A DNA stretch of 64,000 nucleotides from Phocaeicola abscessus CCUG 55929 (GCF_000312445.1 NZ_HE997183.1:390348-454347), one strand, 5' to 3'. Positions 17,170 to 27,667 are shown, counted from the stretch's first letter. The notes: generated from the sequence alone by a model not told the origin. Made by a program: numbers and translations.

Positions 17170-20100
17170 TTAGAATGTTGCTTGAAAACCTATATGATAG
17201 AATACTCGTTGAGGATAGTTCTCCAAATTAGGATTACGCGACTCGGGGTCGGCCACCTTGATATGGTCCAATGTCAACAAGTTACGACCACTGACATAGA
17301 AACGAAGCTTAGAGAAACCGATGGCTTTCAGCGTTTTTTCACCCACCGCATAACCGATTTCTAAATTCTTCAGTCGGAGGTAATCCCCGCTTCTCAGAAA
17401 AAAGTCGTTAGCATGATCCCCCTCGTAAGAACCTGCCCAGTATTGATTTTCGCGTTCGTAAGTACGAGGGCCTTTCGCATTCGGGTTTTCCGGAGTCCAA
17501 CGGTTGTCATAGTATTCTTTCAAGAAGTTACCGATAGTGCCCGACCAGGTTTTGATGTAAGCCTGTCCGCCTAAAGCTCCTTGAATCAATGCCGAGAGAT
17601 CCCAATTTTTGTAACCAGCCGTCAATGTCAGACCGCCGACGAATTTCGGTTCGTAAGTCTTGTTGGAACGAACGCGATCGTTAGCATCGATAGCCCCATC
17701 CTTATTTACGTCGACGAACTTAACATCGCCGGGAACGGCACCTGTCCAGTGCGGATAGGCGTCGATTTCCTGCTGCGTATGGAATATACCGTCCGTCTTA
17801 TAATACAATCTTGCGCCTACCGGCATCCCGGTCGATTTTTGATATTCCGGAATTCCGGGGACCTCGTCCCAATACAAAATCTTATTGTTAGCCCAAGTCA
17901 TGTTGAAAGATGCGCCATAGTTGAAATCGCCCTTGCGATCCTGCCAGCTGACCAACATTTCAAAACCTTGGTTACGCATTCTACCGATATTTTCACGAGG
18001 CAACGTAATGCCGGTTACCTGCGGCAAAGAAGCGTTACGGGAAATCAACATGTGGGTACGCTTATGGTAGAAGTAATCGGCTTCGATACTTAAGCGGTCG
18101 TTCAGGAAACGAAGGTCGAGACCGATATCATAAGTAGTACCGCGTTCCCAAGTGATATCGGGGTTGGGGGTACGGGAAGGATATAACCGTCTTTGCTCTT
18201 CATTACCGAATACGACGCCTTGGGTAGTGAAGGCATACGTATCCAAATATTGAATGGAACGGTCATAATTGCCATCCGAATCCAATAACGCATCATTACC
18301 GGTCTGCGAGATAGATCCGCGCAACTTGGCGTAAGTGATGAAGTGTATATGCTCCTTAAACCACGATTCTTCAGACATACGCCATGCCGCCGATACGCCG
18401 GGAAAGAAACCGTAACGATGTGCTTTCGGAAAACGGTACGAACCGTCATAACGCCACACAAACTCGATCAAGTACCGTTCCAAATAGTTATAATTAACGC
18501 GACCGAAATAGTTCAAACGAGTCTCTTTCCAAGAATAGCCCTCGTTTTCCATACCCTCAGCAGAGCCTAAGCTCAATTCGGCCTTCGCACCGGACACATA
18601 ATTCTGGCGGCGAGCATACATATACTCCATCTCCTTGCTCTGTCCCTCGACGCCAGCCATGATGCCAAACGTATGGCTATCGAAAGTCCTTTCGTAATTG
18701 GCTGTGACATTGAGCATCCAGTCGGTATAGTCATTAACGTATTTGCTATAACGGGGAGCATCGATATAACGTCTCGCACCGGTCAGCGAAGAAGCGTCCT
18801 TCGGTTTGGAAGTATCTCGAGTATACAGGATGACAGGCTTCTCGAACCGACTGCGATTGAAGAAGTGCTTATCGTAGGAAGCCGTTCCCGTCAACGTCAG
18901 GCCTTCCACTCCCGGAATCTTGAATATGCCGGTAATATTGTTTTGTACATAGTAGTTTTTCTGACGGTCCGTACCGGCCTCATCCGTAGAAGTGACAGCG
19001 GGGTTGTCGCCCCGTTCCAAGTCAGGTCCGGCTTGGCCGGTAGGCCAGAAAGCAACCTGCGTGGGTTTACCGCGACGGATACCGGAGAAGATAGAGCCTG
19101 CGCTCTTCATCGGATAGTGTGTATCCTCCAAACGCATTTCATTTCCCACCGAGATCGAGACGTATTCGTTAAGCTTGAAATCCAGATTCGTACGTATCGC
19201 ATACTGATCGAAGCGATTACTTGAACGACGGTAGATACCGTCTTCTCCGTTGGCCGATAAATTCACATAGAATTTGAACTTTTCGGAACCACCCTGCACG
19301 CCCATATCCGTACGGTATGTCGGCGAGAAACTCTTGATGGTGGTATCGAACCAATCCGTGTCCGGGTGATCCCACGGATCGTCATGGTTTTTGAACGATT
19401 CGAGGTCTTTTTCACTCCATGTGCCGGGATTGATCTCATTGACCATAGTCGCGTACTCAAAGGCGTTACACATTTTCGGTAAACGATTGGCTCGAGAGAA
19501 TCCGTAGCTCGCGTCGAAGTTCACAACCGCCTTACCTTCTTTACCGCGTTTCGTCGTAATTAAGATAACGCCGTTAGCTCCACGGGCGCCGTAGATGGCG
19601 GCGGCGGCATCTTTCAATACGGACATGCTCTCGATTTCGTTCGGGTTCAAACGGTTCAAACCGCCGGCACGGTCAGGAATACCGTCAATCACGACCAACG
19701 GATCCTTACTGCCTAAAGAGTTCGTACCGCGAATGCGGATCGTACTTGCACCTCCGCCGGGTTCGTCAGCAGTCTGGAAGCCGATGACACCGGGGATACG
19801 GCCTACCATTCCATTCGACAGGTTGGAGGTCGGAGACACCTGCAAATCTTTACCGGAAATAGTAGCGACGGCTCCGGTGACCGTCACTTTCTTCTGAACA
19901 CCGTAACCGACCACCACCACTTCTTCTATCTGCTCGGTATCTTCTTTCATGATTACATTGATCGTCGTCCGGTTTCCGACGATAATTTCTTGGGTCTTAT
20001 AACCGATGTATGAAAAAACAAGCGTACCATTAGCAGGAACTTGGAGCGTGTAATTACCGTCTACGTCCGTAATAATGCCCATAGTCGTTCCTTTCACGGA

Positions 20101-20250
20101 AACATTCACGCCGATCAGCGGCTCTCCGTTTCCATCGGCGACTTTTCCATTTACTGTGATTCGTTGGGCGAATGCTGCAACTGAAAACATCACGAAGATC
20201 AAAATAAGACTCAGTGTCTTACGAAATAAATTTAAAAAAGGCTTGTTCAT
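17170..20250 (-). CDS. SusC/RagA-family TonB-linked outer-membrane transporter
   Basis: A 1026-residue SusC-like protein. Signal peptide (SLILIFVMFSVAAFAQ), then a carboxypeptidase-regulatory-like domain (about residues 30-110, ITVNGKVADGNGEPLIGVNV), a TonB-box region (IEEVVVVGYGVQKK), a plug with the SusC signature (SMSVLKDAAAAIYGARGANG), and a 22-strand barrel ending RVFYHIGFQATF. It imports a ligand captured by the SusD partner using TonB energy. No hybrid two-component or ECF sigma/anti-sigma regulator gene is adjacent, and the upstream gap shows no perfect consensus promoter. Confidence 0.96.
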   Translation of the reverse strand: MNKPFLNLFRKTLSLILIFVMFSVAAFAQRITVNGKVADGNGEPLIGVNVSVKGTTMGIITDVDGNYTLQVPANGTLVFSYIGYKTQEIIVGNRTTINVIMKEDTEQIEEVVVVGYGVQKKVTVTGAVATISGKDLQVSPTSNLSNGMVGRIPGVIGFQTADEPGGGASTIRIRGTNSLGSKDPLVVIDGIPDRAGGLNRLNPNEIESMSVLKDAAAAIYGARGANGVILITTKRGKEGKAVVNFDASYGFSRANRLPKMCNAFEYATMVNEINPGTWSEKDLESFKNHDDPWDHPDTDWFDTTIKSFSPTYRTDMGVQGGSEKFKFYVNLSANGEDGIYRRSSNRFDQYAIRTNLDFKLNEYVSISVGNEMRLEDTHYPMKSAGSIFSGIRRGKPTQVAFWPTGQAGPDLERGDNPAVTSTDEAGTDRQKNYYVQNNITGIFKIPGVEGLTLTGTASYDKHFFNRSRFEKPVILYTRDTSKPKDASSLTGARRYIDAPRYSKYVNDYTDWMLNVTANYERTFDSHTFGIMAGVEGQSKEMEYMYARRQNYVSGAKAELSLGSAEGMENEGYSWKETRLNYFGRVNYNYLERYLIEFVWRYDGSYRFPKAHRYGFFPGVSAAWRMSEESWFKEHIHFITYAKLRGSISQTGNDALLDSDGNYDRSIQYLDTYAFTTQGVVFGNEEQRRLYPSRTPNPDITWERGTTYDIGLDLRFLNDRLSIEADYFYHKRTHMLISRNASLPQVTGITLPRENIGRMRNQGFEMLVSWQDRKGDFNYGASFNMTWANNKILYWDEVPGIPEYQKSTGMPVGARLYYKTDGIFHTQQEIDAYPHWTGAVPGDVKFVDVNKDGAIDANDRVRSNKTYEPKFVGGLTLTAGYKNWDLSALIQGALGGQAYIKTWSGTIGNFLKEYYDNRWTPENPNAKGPRTYERENQYWAGSYEGDHANDFFLRSGDYLRLKNLEIGYAVGEKTLKAIGFSKLRFYVSGRNLLTLDHIKVADPESRNPNLENYPQRVFYHIGFQATF

Positions 20251-20745
20251 GTTCTAAGATTTAAAGTAATAACATGTGTAATTTTATCATCAGAATTATT
20301 CTCTGCAAAAAAGTATTTCACTTTCTCATAGGCAATACGTTTTAATCATACAATATTAATTTTCAATTATGTTCTCTCGACAAGAGTTCGATAAACACAG
20401 TGATTATATTCTCTCTATCAAAAGCCAGTTACGATGGACAGCATGCTCGTTGGCTTTTTAGAGATATTGATAAACATCCAGAAATACCTGTATTTCTTTG
20501 TCATATTTTCGATAGATTTAAGATTTATTTTTATCGATACAAATATACTATATATTTTCCTATTGCACATTGAGACAAAATATTTTTTCTTTGTTGATAC
20601 TAATTTCCATTCGGTCGAAAATCAAAGGATTCACGAAGTAGAAAGAAAGAGAGCTTATTCGCTGGATCCGAACGATTACCTGTGCATACAACGAGAAGAA
20701 ATAGAAAAAAAATTATCAACTTATTTATGTTTCAGCAAATTGTTG
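20251..20745. other. AT-rich divergent intergenic region
   Basis: This region separates the divergent susC-like and rpsA genes. It holds poly-T/poly-A runs but no supported gene; an open frame from 20434 encodes a low-complexity Ile/Phe/Tyr-rich sequence and overlaps the rpsA promoter. A TACttttttG stretch on the minus strand (about 20312-20321) might be a stretched -7 box for susC. Confidence 0.5.
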
Positions 20746-20753
20746 TACCTTTG
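20746..20753 (+). promoter_or_regulatory. -7 box TACCTTTG of rpsA
   Basis: Perfect TAnnTTTG match, with TTTA at 20724-20727 18 bp upstream as the nearest -33 candidate. The leader to ATG 20817 would be about 55-60 nt and AT-rich, as is common for ribosomal protein genes in this phylum. Confidence 0.65.
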
Positions 20754-20816
20754 CGATCGGATTATATATCAATATAATGTCTAATGTAATTAATTTTATT
20801 AACTAACAATTTTTTA

Positions 20817-22604
20817 ATGGAAGAATTAAAAAACATTCAACCTGTTGAAGATTTCAATTGGGACGCTTACGAACACGGTGAATCAACCACTGAAGTAAGT
20901 CGCGAAGAACAAGAACAGGCGTACGACGGTACGCTACACAATGTAACCGACCGGGAAGTAGTGGAAGGGAAAGTCATCGCTATGAACAAGCGGGAAGTAG
21001 TGGTCAATATCGGCTACAAATCCGACGGCGTTATTCCCCTGAGCGAATTCCGGTACAATCCTGAATTAAAAGTCGGCGATACGATAGAAGTATACATCGA
21101 CAATCAGGAAGACAAGAAAGGGCAGCTGATTCTGTCGCACAAAAAAGCTCGTGCAACCCGTGCGTGGGATCAGATCAATGCTGCGCTGGAAAATCAAGAA
21201 ATTATTAAAGGCTTCATCAAGTGTCGTACCAAGGGCGGTATGATCGTGGATGTATTCGGTATCGAAGCTTTCCTGCCGGGTTCTCAAATCGATGTGAAGC
21301 CTATTCGCGACTACGACGTATTTGTAGGTAAAACTATGGAATTCAAGGTGGTCAAGATCAATCAGGAATTCAAGAATGTCGTCGTGTCTCACAAAGCGCT
21401 GATCGAAGCGGAATTGGAACAACAGAAGAAGGAAATCATCGGCAAGTTGCAAAAGGGACAGGTGCTCGAAGGAATTGTCAAAAACATCACCTCGTACGGC
21501 GTATTTATCGACTTAGGCGGCGTAGACGGACTGATCCACATCACAGATCTTTCATGGGGACGCGTCAACGATCCGCACGAAGTCGTAGCGTTGGACGAAA
21601 AACTGAATGTCGTTATTCTCGACTTCGACGAAGATCGCAAGCGTATCGCCTTAGGTCTGAAACAATTGACTCCCCATCCGTGGGATGCGCTCGATCCGAA
21701 CCTGAAGGTAGGCGATACGGTGAAGGGCAAAGTCGTAGTGATGGCCGATTATGGTGCTTTCGTCGAAATCGCTCCGGGTGTAGAAGGGTTGATCCACGTT
21801 TCGGAAATGTCGTGGTCGCAGCATTTACGTTCGGCACAAGACTTCCTAAAAGTGGGAGACGAAATCGAAGCGGTCGTCCTCACATTAGACCGCGAAGAAC
21901 GCAAGATGTCTTTAGGCATCAAGCAGCTTAAACCGGATCCGTGGGAGACGATCGAAGAAAAATACCCGATCGGTTCCAAACACGTGGCTAAAGTTCGCAA
22001 CTTTACGAACTTCGGCGTATTTGTCGAACTCGAAGAAGGAGTCGACGGCCTGATCCATATCTCAGACCTATCATGGACGAAGAAGATCAAACATCCCAGC
22101 GAATTTACTCAAATCGGTGCGGATATCGACGTCATCGTGCTCGAAATCGATAAGGAAAACCGTCGTCTAAGTCTTGGTCACAAGCAGTTGGAAGAGAATC
22201 CTTGGGACGTATTCGAAACGGTATTCACCGTAGGTTCCGTTCACGAAGGACAGATCGTAGAGATGCTTGACAAAGGTGCCGTGATTGCCTTGCCATACGG
22301 GGTCGAGGGTTTCGCTACTCCCAAACATTTAGTCAAAGAAGACGGAACGCAGGCGCAGTTGGATGAGAAATTACCGTTCAAAGTCATCGAATTCAACAAA
22401 GATGCCAAACGTATCATCCTTTCTCACAGCCGTATCTACGAAGACGCTCAGAAAGCCGAAGCGAGGGCGGAACGCAAGACCAAGAGGTCGCAGAAGAAAG
22501 ACGATGTTCCGGTAATCCAGAACCAAGCTGCTTCCACCACGTTGGGCGATTTGGATGCATTGGCTGCTTTGAAAGAACAAATGGAAAAAGGGGATGATAA
22601 GTAA
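20817..22604 (+). CDS. rpsA: 30S ribosomal protein S1
   Basis: A 595-residue ribosomal protein S1 made of tandem S1 OB-fold repeats. It binds mRNA on the 30S subunit and helps initiation, which matters in Bacteroidota where Shine-Dalgarno use is weak. Repeats are recognisable by G-x-V-x-x-I-x-x-Y/F-G-x-F/V-V: for example LEGIVKNITSYGVFIDLGGV, VKGKVVVMADYGAFVEIAPG and VAKVRNFTNFGVFVELEEGV, each followed by GLIHxSxxSW. The two N-terminal repeats are the ribosome-binding, more divergent ones. The C-terminus is Lys/Arg-rich then acidic. The gene is monocistronic, with its own promoter and a strong terminator. Confidence 0.97.
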   Translation: MEELKNIQPVEDFNWDAYEHGESTTEVSREEQEQAYDGTLHNVTDREVVEGKVIAMNKREVVVNIGYKSDGVIPLSEFRYNPELKVGDTIEVYIDNQEDKKGQLILSHKKARATRAWDQINAALENQEIIKGFIKCRTKGGMIVDVFGIEAFLPGSQIDVKPIRDYDVFVGKTMEFKVVKINQEFKNVVVSHKALIEAELEQQKKEIIGKLQKGQVLEGIVKNITSYGVFIDLGGVDGLIHITDLSWGRVNDPHEVVALDEKLNVVILDFDEDRKRIALGLKQLTPHPWDALDPNLKVGDTVKGKVVVMADYGAFVEIAPGVEGLIHVSEMSWSQHLRSAQDFLKVGDEIEAVVLTLDREERKMSLGIKQLKPDPWETIEEKYPIGSKHVAKVRNFTNFGVFVELEEGVDGLIHISDLSWTKKIKHPSEFTQIGADIDVIVLEIDKENRRLSLGHKQLEENPWDVFETVFTVGSVHEGQIVEMLDKGAVIALPYGVEGFATPKHLVKEDGTQAQLDEKLPFKVIEFNKDAKRIILSHSRIYEDAQKAEARAERKTKRSQKKDDVPVIQNQAASTTLGDLDALAALKEQMEKGDDK

Positions 22605-22635
22605 TTAGCATACTCTTTCATGATAAGAAAAATCG

Positions 22636-22669
22636 GTTAGGAGGTAAACTTGCAAGTTTACCTCCTAAC
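22636..22669 (+). terminator. Strong rho-independent terminator of rpsA
   Basis: A perfect 16-bp inverted repeat (gttaggaggtaaactt / aagtttacctcctaac) with a 2-nt loop, followed by TTTTATT. It lies 32 bp after the rpsA stop. Confidence 0.9.
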
Positions 22670-22913
22670 TTTTATTCTCGGCCCTCTCCCACCCTCGAAA
22701 TGTTCGCCAACCTATAAAAGAACAGATGGCTCGAGGCTGCCCGCCGGAAAAAACCGATACGTCGCACTGCGCGGAGCAAGCAACACCGGCAGACGCCACG
22801 TCGTGCACCTGCAACGGATCCACCGCATGCTGCAGTGGGACTGACACCTCGGCATCGGCAGCCACGTTGCGGATGATCTGCTGCAACAGAACCGATATCG
22901 CAAAGAATTTATA
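22670..22913. other. Intergenic stretch between rpsA terminator and hutI, nothing recognised
   Basis: Short frames exist on both strands, such as 22712-22987 and 22665-22886 on the minus strand, but their Cys/Arg/Ser-rich translations match no family I recognise and none has a promoter box. A gene remnant is possible. Confidence 0.4.
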
Positions 22914-24152
22914 CTATAATATCTCTTCTCCCCGCAAGAATACCCTACGGATAAGAGGAGCAGTATAAGCATAAGGTATAAAATCAACGGAAGGTATGGA
23001 CTCTGTTAGAAAGAAGTTGGCAACCTTTCCCTTTCGAATCGAGCCGTAATCTTTACTCAAACCCATGGCATAAGCAGCGTTCAATGTGGCGGCATTCATC
23101 GCCTCGGCGGGGAGCAGCCGCAATTTGATGCAAGCTAACGAAACAATGAACTTCATATCGCCCGAAGGCGTCGAGCCCGGATTATAATCGGAAGCTACCG
23201 CGATACCCAAGCCTCGATCGATCATCCGACGAGCTTTGGCATAAGGCAGGTTCAGGAAGAACGAAGTGCCGGGTAGAACGGTCGGCATGGTGGCAGTGCC
23301 TTTCAAAAGCTCGATCTCGTCTTCCGTCATGCTTTCCAGATGATCCACCGATAAGGCATGATGCTTCACTCCCACCTCGACTCCTCCCGAAGAAGCCAAT
23401 TCGTCAGCATGTATCTTGGGCTGCAGGCCATACTTCGCTCCAGCCTCCAAGATACGGGCTGTTTCCTCCGGCGTAAAGAATCCCGTATCGCAGAACACAT
23501 CGATATAATCGGCCAAATGTTCCTTCGCTACGTTCGGAATCATCTCCCGAACAACCACCTCGACATAATCGGCCTGCCTCCCGGCATATTCCCTGCCTAC
23601 CGCATGAGCGCCCAGAAAAGTGGAAACCACCTCGGCCGGCGTCGATTCCTTGATGCGCCGAATCACGCGCAACATCTTCAATTCATCCGCCGTATTCAAT
23701 CCGTAACCGCTCTTTATCTCCACGCAACCGGTTCCTTTTCGAACGATTTCATCCATCCGACACATGGCCTGCCGGTAGAGTTCCTCTTCGGAGAGAGCAT
23801 GCAGCAAGTCGGCAGAGTTAAGAATCCCTCCGCCCCGTTTGGCAATTTCCGCATAGCTCAATCCCCGAATCTTATCCACGAACTCTTGCTCTCTGCTGCC
23901 GGCATAAACCAAATGCGTATGTGGATCGCACCAGGAAGGAAGCACCGCCCCGCCTTCTGCATCGACAACCTTGTCGTAATGAACCGCAGGCAGATCGGCC
24001 ATGCTTCCGTACGACACATACTTCCCGTCCTCCACGTACAGCCACGCATTCGGAACGGATTCGAAAAGATTCATTTCGGTTCCCTGCAGACGTAACGAAC
24101 CGTGCGAATCCAACCCGGCCAAGATACCGATATGATACACCAACAGTTTCAT
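22914..24152 (-). CDS. hutI: Imidazolonepropionase
   Basis: This enzyme hydrolyses 4-imidazolone-5-propionate to N-formimino-L-glutamate, step three of histidine breakdown. The 412-residue amidohydrolase has the metal motif DPHTHLVYAG (His78 and His80), substrate-site residues in GSREQEFVDK, and further ligands in KIHADEL, SVDHLE and ASDYNPGS. Its ATG overlaps the hutH stop by one base (TGATG), implying translational coupling. It is the last gene of the operon reading ftcD, hutU, hutH, hutI. Confidence 0.97.
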   Translation of the reverse strand: MKLLVYHIGILAGLDSHGSLRLQGTEMNLFESVPNAWLYVEDGKYVSYGSMADLPAVHYDKVVDAEGGAVLPSWCDPHTHLVYAGSREQEFVDKIRGLSYAEIAKRGGGILNSADLLHALSEEELYRQAMCRMDEIVRKGTGCVEIKSGYGLNTADELKMLRVIRRIKESTPAEVVSTFLGAHAVGREYAGRQADYVEVVVREMIPNVAKEHLADYIDVFCDTGFFTPEETARILEAGAKYGLQPKIHADELASSGGVEVGVKHHALSVDHLESMTEDEIELLKGTATMPTVLPGTSFFLNLPYAKARRMIDRGLGIAVASDYNPGSTPSGDMKFIVSLACIKLRLLPAEAMNAATLNAAYAMGLSKDYGSIRKGKVANFFLTESIPSVDFIPYAYTAPLIRRVFLRGEEIL

Positions 24153-25627
24153 CAGCGTAAGAACTCGATAGAATGGGCAATATGTTTGTACATCACCTGA
24201 TCTTCTTCAATAAACGGAACCACCTTCCGGTAATCCGCGAAGATGGCTTCGACAGCAGGCGAAGATTTCAGCGGACGGCGGAACTCCAAGGCCTGCGCCG
24301 CATTGAAGAGCTCTATGGCCAATACCTTCTCCGTATTGTATACCACCTTATATAATTTGGTTGCCGCATTCGCTCCCATGCTGACATGGTCTTCCTGATC
24401 CTGAGAAGAAGGAATGCTGTCGACCGAGGCCGGCATACCCAACGTTTTGTTCTGACTGACCACAGCCGCCGCCGTGTACTGCGTAATCATAAATCCGCTG
24501 TTCACCCCCGGATTAGCGACCAAGAAACTCGGCAAACCTCTCGTTCCGGAAACCAGTCGGTAGATTCGACGTTCGGAGATATTATCCAACTCACACAAAG
24601 CAATAGCCAAGAAATCCAACGGCATGGCAATCGGCTCTCCATGGAAATTTCCGGCAGAAATGACGGCATCATCCTCCTCGCAAACAATCGGGTTATCGGT
24701 CACGGAGTTGATTTCCCGATCGATCACCGAATAAACGTAATCGATCGTATCCTTTACGGCACCATGCACCTGCGGGATACACCGAAACGAATAAGGGTCC
24801 TGCACATTGACCTTGGGTTGCCTTATCAGTTCGCTACCTTCCAACAATCCGCGAATGCGGTCGGCCGTCTCAAGCTGCCCTTTATGCGGGCGAACCAAAT
24901 GAACGGTATGCGTAAACGGCTCAATTCGTCCGTCGAACGCTTCCAACGACATCGCCGCAATTTTATCTGCCCAATCGCTCAACCGTTTGGCATTAATCAA
25001 TGCCCATACCGCAAAACCGGTCATATTCTGCGTACCGTTCAGCAACGCCAACCCTTCTTTCGAAGCCAACTTGATCGGCGCCCAGTTCATCTTCTTCAAC
25101 AGCTCAGCACCGGCGAGACGCTCTCCTCGATATTCCACCTCACCCATACCGACCAAAGGCAGGCAAAGATGAGCCAACGGAACCAAATCGCCCGAAGCTC
25201 CTAAAGAACCTTGCATATACACAACCGGATAGATATCATGATTGAAAAAATCAACCAGCCGCTCGACGGTATCCAGCTTAATGCCCGAATAACCATAACT
25301 CAAGGATTGGATCTTCAACAAAATCATCATTTTTACAATATCGTTCGGCACTCGCTCGCCGACTCCACAAGCATGCGACATGATCAGATTGGTTTGCAAT
25401 TCCGACAACTGATCGGCGCCGATAGATACTTTGCACAAAGAGCCGAAACCCGTCGTTACGCCATAGATAGGCTCTTTATCTCTGGCTATTTTCTCGTCCA
25501 GATATTCCCGACAGTGAGTGATCCGACGGCGAGCATCTTCGCTCAATTCCAACCTATATCCTCTATGAATAATCTCATCGATTTTCTCGATGGAAAGATG
25601 GTCTGCACTTATTTTATGTATCATCAT
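24152..25627 (-). CDS. hutH: Histidine ammonia-lyase
   Basis: This enzyme deaminates L-histidine to urocanate without a separate cofactor. The 491-residue protein carries the MIO-forming Ala-Ser-Gly in GSLGASGDLVPLAHL (residues 144-146), the catalytic Tyr region PIYGVTTGFG (residues 53-62), and the conserved GTQNMTGF and SSQDQEDHVSMG segments. Two adjacent ATG codons (25627, 25624) could serve as the start. It is followed by hutI with a one-base overlap and preceded by hutU with a 13-bp gap. Confidence 0.97.
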   Translation of the reverse strand: MMIHKISADHLSIEKIDEIIHRGYRLELSEDARRRITHCREYLDEKIARDKEPIYGVTTGFGSLCKVSIGADQLSELQTNLIMSHACGVGERVPNDIVKMMILLKIQSLSYGYSGIKLDTVERLVDFFNHDIYPVVYMQGSLGASGDLVPLAHLCLPLVGMGEVEYRGERLAGAELLKKMNWAPIKLASKEGLALLNGTQNMTGFAVWALINAKRLSDWADKIAAMSLEAFDGRIEPFTHTVHLVRPHKGQLETADRIRGLLEGSELIRQPKVNVQDPYSFRCIPQVHGAVKDTIDYVYSVIDREINSVTDNPIVCEEDDAVISAGNFHGEPIAMPLDFLAIALCELDNISERRIYRLVSGTRGLPSFLVANPGVNSGFMITQYTAAAVVSQNKTLGMPASVDSIPSSQDQEDHVSMGANAATKLYKVVYNTEKVLAIELFNAAQALEFRRPLKSSPAVEAIFADYRKVVPFIEEDQVMYKHIAHSIEFLR

Positions 25628-25640
25628 ACAGCGATTTTAG

Positions 25641-27662
25641 TTATTTACATATCTCGATAGCCTGTTCCACGACAGCATCGTCCGCCAGATTCGGTAGAGT
25701 CACTTTCAAATCCGGCGTTCGTTCCATTTCGCGTCGGATAGAAAACATCGCCCCATCGTTGCGGGCCCAACTTCTGCGGGCGATGCCATTGTTTACATCC
25801 CAGAAAAGCATCTCTCGAATCCGGCGTTCGGCTGCTTCGCTTCCGTCGATGACCATACCGAACCCTCCGTTGATGACCTCTCCCCAGCCGACGCCGCCGC
25901 CATTATGAATAGAAACCCACGTAGCGCCGCGAAATGCATCGCCGATCACATTCTGCACCGCCATATCCGCACAGAACTGCGAACCGTCATAGATATTGCT
26001 GGTTTCACGGAATGGAGAATCCGTGCCCGATACGTCGTGGTGATCTCGTCCCAAGACAATCGGTTTGGCAATCTCTCCTTTCCGAATAGCCTTGTTGAAA
26101 GCCAAGGCTATTCGGATTCTGCCTTCCGCATCGGCATAGAGGATTCGAGCCTGCGATCCGACGACCAAACGATTTTTTCCCGCTTCCTTTATCCAATGGA
26201 TATTATCCTCCAACTGAGGATGAATTTCTTCCGGTGCAGTGGTCCGCTCCTTTTCCAATACTTCCGTCGCCAACCGATCGGTGACTGCCAAATCTTTCGG
26301 ATCGCCAGACGTACAGATCCACCGGAACGGCCCGAAGCCGTAGTCGAAGAACATCGGCCCCATAATATCCTGAACATACGAAGGATACCGAAACTTGCCG
26401 TCCGGCAAAAGGATGTCGGCCCCCGCCCGAGAGGATTCCAATAAGAAAGCATTGCCGTAATCAAAGAAATACATGCCTCTGGCGGTCAATTGATTGATGG
26501 CGGTTACTTGCCGTCGAAGAGATGCGCGCACCTGTTCCTTAAACTGCTCGGGATCATCGGCCATCATAACCTTCGATTCTTCCAGTGTCATACCCACCGG
26601 ATAATACCCTCCAGCCCACGGATTATGCAGAGAAGTCTGATCGCTTCCCAAATCTACCGATACGTTTTCATCCGCCAACCGCTCCCATAAGTCGACGACA
26701 TTGCCAATATAGGCCATAGAAACAGTCCGCTTTCCGTCGACTGCTTTCCGAATGGCAGGAATCAGTTCTTCCAACTCCGAATGTATCTCATCCACCCAAC
26801 CTTGTTCGTATCGTTTCTGAGCCGCCTTCGGATTAATTTCGGCCACGACGCTCACCACACCGGCAATATTTCCCGCCTTAGGCTGAGCGCCCGACATTCC
26901 TCCCAATCCCGACGAAACGAACAGCATGCCGCGAATATCTTTTCCTCCGGGTTTCAACCTCTTTCTCGCTGCATTCAGGACCGTAATCGTCGTTCCATGA
27001 ACAATACCTTGAGGGCCGATATACATATAAGAGCCTGCCGTCATTTGTCCATACTGACTGACGCCAAGCGCATTTCCTCTCTCCCAATCGTCCTGCTTGG
27101 AATAATTCGGAATCATCATTCCATTCGTAACCACTACGCGAGGAGCATTCCTGTGAGAAGGAAACAAGCCCAAGGGATGGCCCGAATATACCACCAAGGT
27201 TTGTTCATCGGTCATCTCGCTCAAATATTTCATAGTCAAACGATACTGAGCCCAATTCTGAAAGACAGCCCCGTTCCCTCCGTAAGTGATGAGTTCATGA
27301 GGATGTTGCGCCACCGCTTTATCCAGATTGTTCTGAATCATCATCATGATAGCGGCCGCTTGAAGCGAACGATGCGGATATTCCTCGATAGGGCGGGCAT
27401 ACATGTCATAACGAGGACGAAAGCGATACATATAAATTCGTCCGTATTCCTTTAATTCTTCAGCAAATTCGGGGGCCAATACGGCATGAAACTTCCTGGG
27501 GAAATAGCGTAAAGCATTTCGGATGGCCAACTTCTTCTGTTCCTGCGTTAAGATATCCTTCCGTTTCGGGGCATGATTGATTTCCAAATCATAAACTTGA
27601 GGCTGCGGCAATTCCTCAGGAATTCCTCTACGAATATCCGCTATAAATTCTTCTTTCTTCAT
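25641..27662 (-). CDS. hutU: Urocanate hydratase
   Basis: This enzyme adds water to urocanate to give 4-imidazolone-5-propionate, using tightly bound NAD as an electrophile. The 673-residue form is longer than the roughly 550-residue enterobacterial and Bacillus enzymes and corresponds to the long Bacteroidota type. Recognisable segments are LITYGGNGAVFQNWAQYRL, VVTNGMMIPNYSKQDDWERG, SSGLGGMSGAQPKAG, FDYGNAFLLESSRAGADI and the C-terminal IHNGGGVGWGEVINGGFGMV. The gene starts 5 bp after the ftcD stop. Confidence 0.96.
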   Translation of the reverse strand: MKKEEFIADIRRGIPEELPQPQVYDLEINHAPKRKDILTQEQKKLAIRNALRYFPRKFHAVLAPEFAEELKEYGRIYMYRFRPRYDMYARPIEEYPHRSLQAAAIMMMIQNNLDKAVAQHPHELITYGGNGAVFQNWAQYRLTMKYLSEMTDEQTLVVYSGHPLGLFPSHRNAPRVVVTNGMMIPNYSKQDDWERGNALGVSQYGQMTAGSYMYIGPQGIVHGTTITVLNAARKRLKPGGKDIRGMLFVSSGLGGMSGAQPKAGNIAGVVSVVAEINPKAAQKRYEQGWVDEIHSELEELIPAIRKAVDGKRTVSMAYIGNVVDLWERLADENVSVDLGSDQTSLHNPWAGGYYPVGMTLEESKVMMADDPEQFKEQVRASLRRQVTAINQLTARGMYFFDYGNAFLLESSRAGADILLPDGKFRYPSYVQDIMGPMFFDYGFGPFRWICTSGDPKDLAVTDRLATEVLEKERTTAPEEIHPQLEDNIHWIKEAGKNRLVVGSQARILYADAEGRIRIALAFNKAIRKGEIAKPIVLGRDHHDVSGTDSPFRETSNIYDGSQFCADMAVQNVIGDAFRGATWVSIHNGGGVGWGEVINGGFGMVIDGSEAAERRIREMLFWDVNNGIARRSWARNDGAMFSIRREMERTPDLKVTLPNLADDAVVEQAIEICK

Positions 27663-27667
27663 AGTAT

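Noticed and set aside
20434..20784. Plus-strand frame of 116 codons upstream of rpsA
   Set aside because: Low-complexity Ile/Phe/Tyr sequence in AT-rich DNA, and it runs through the rpsA promoter.
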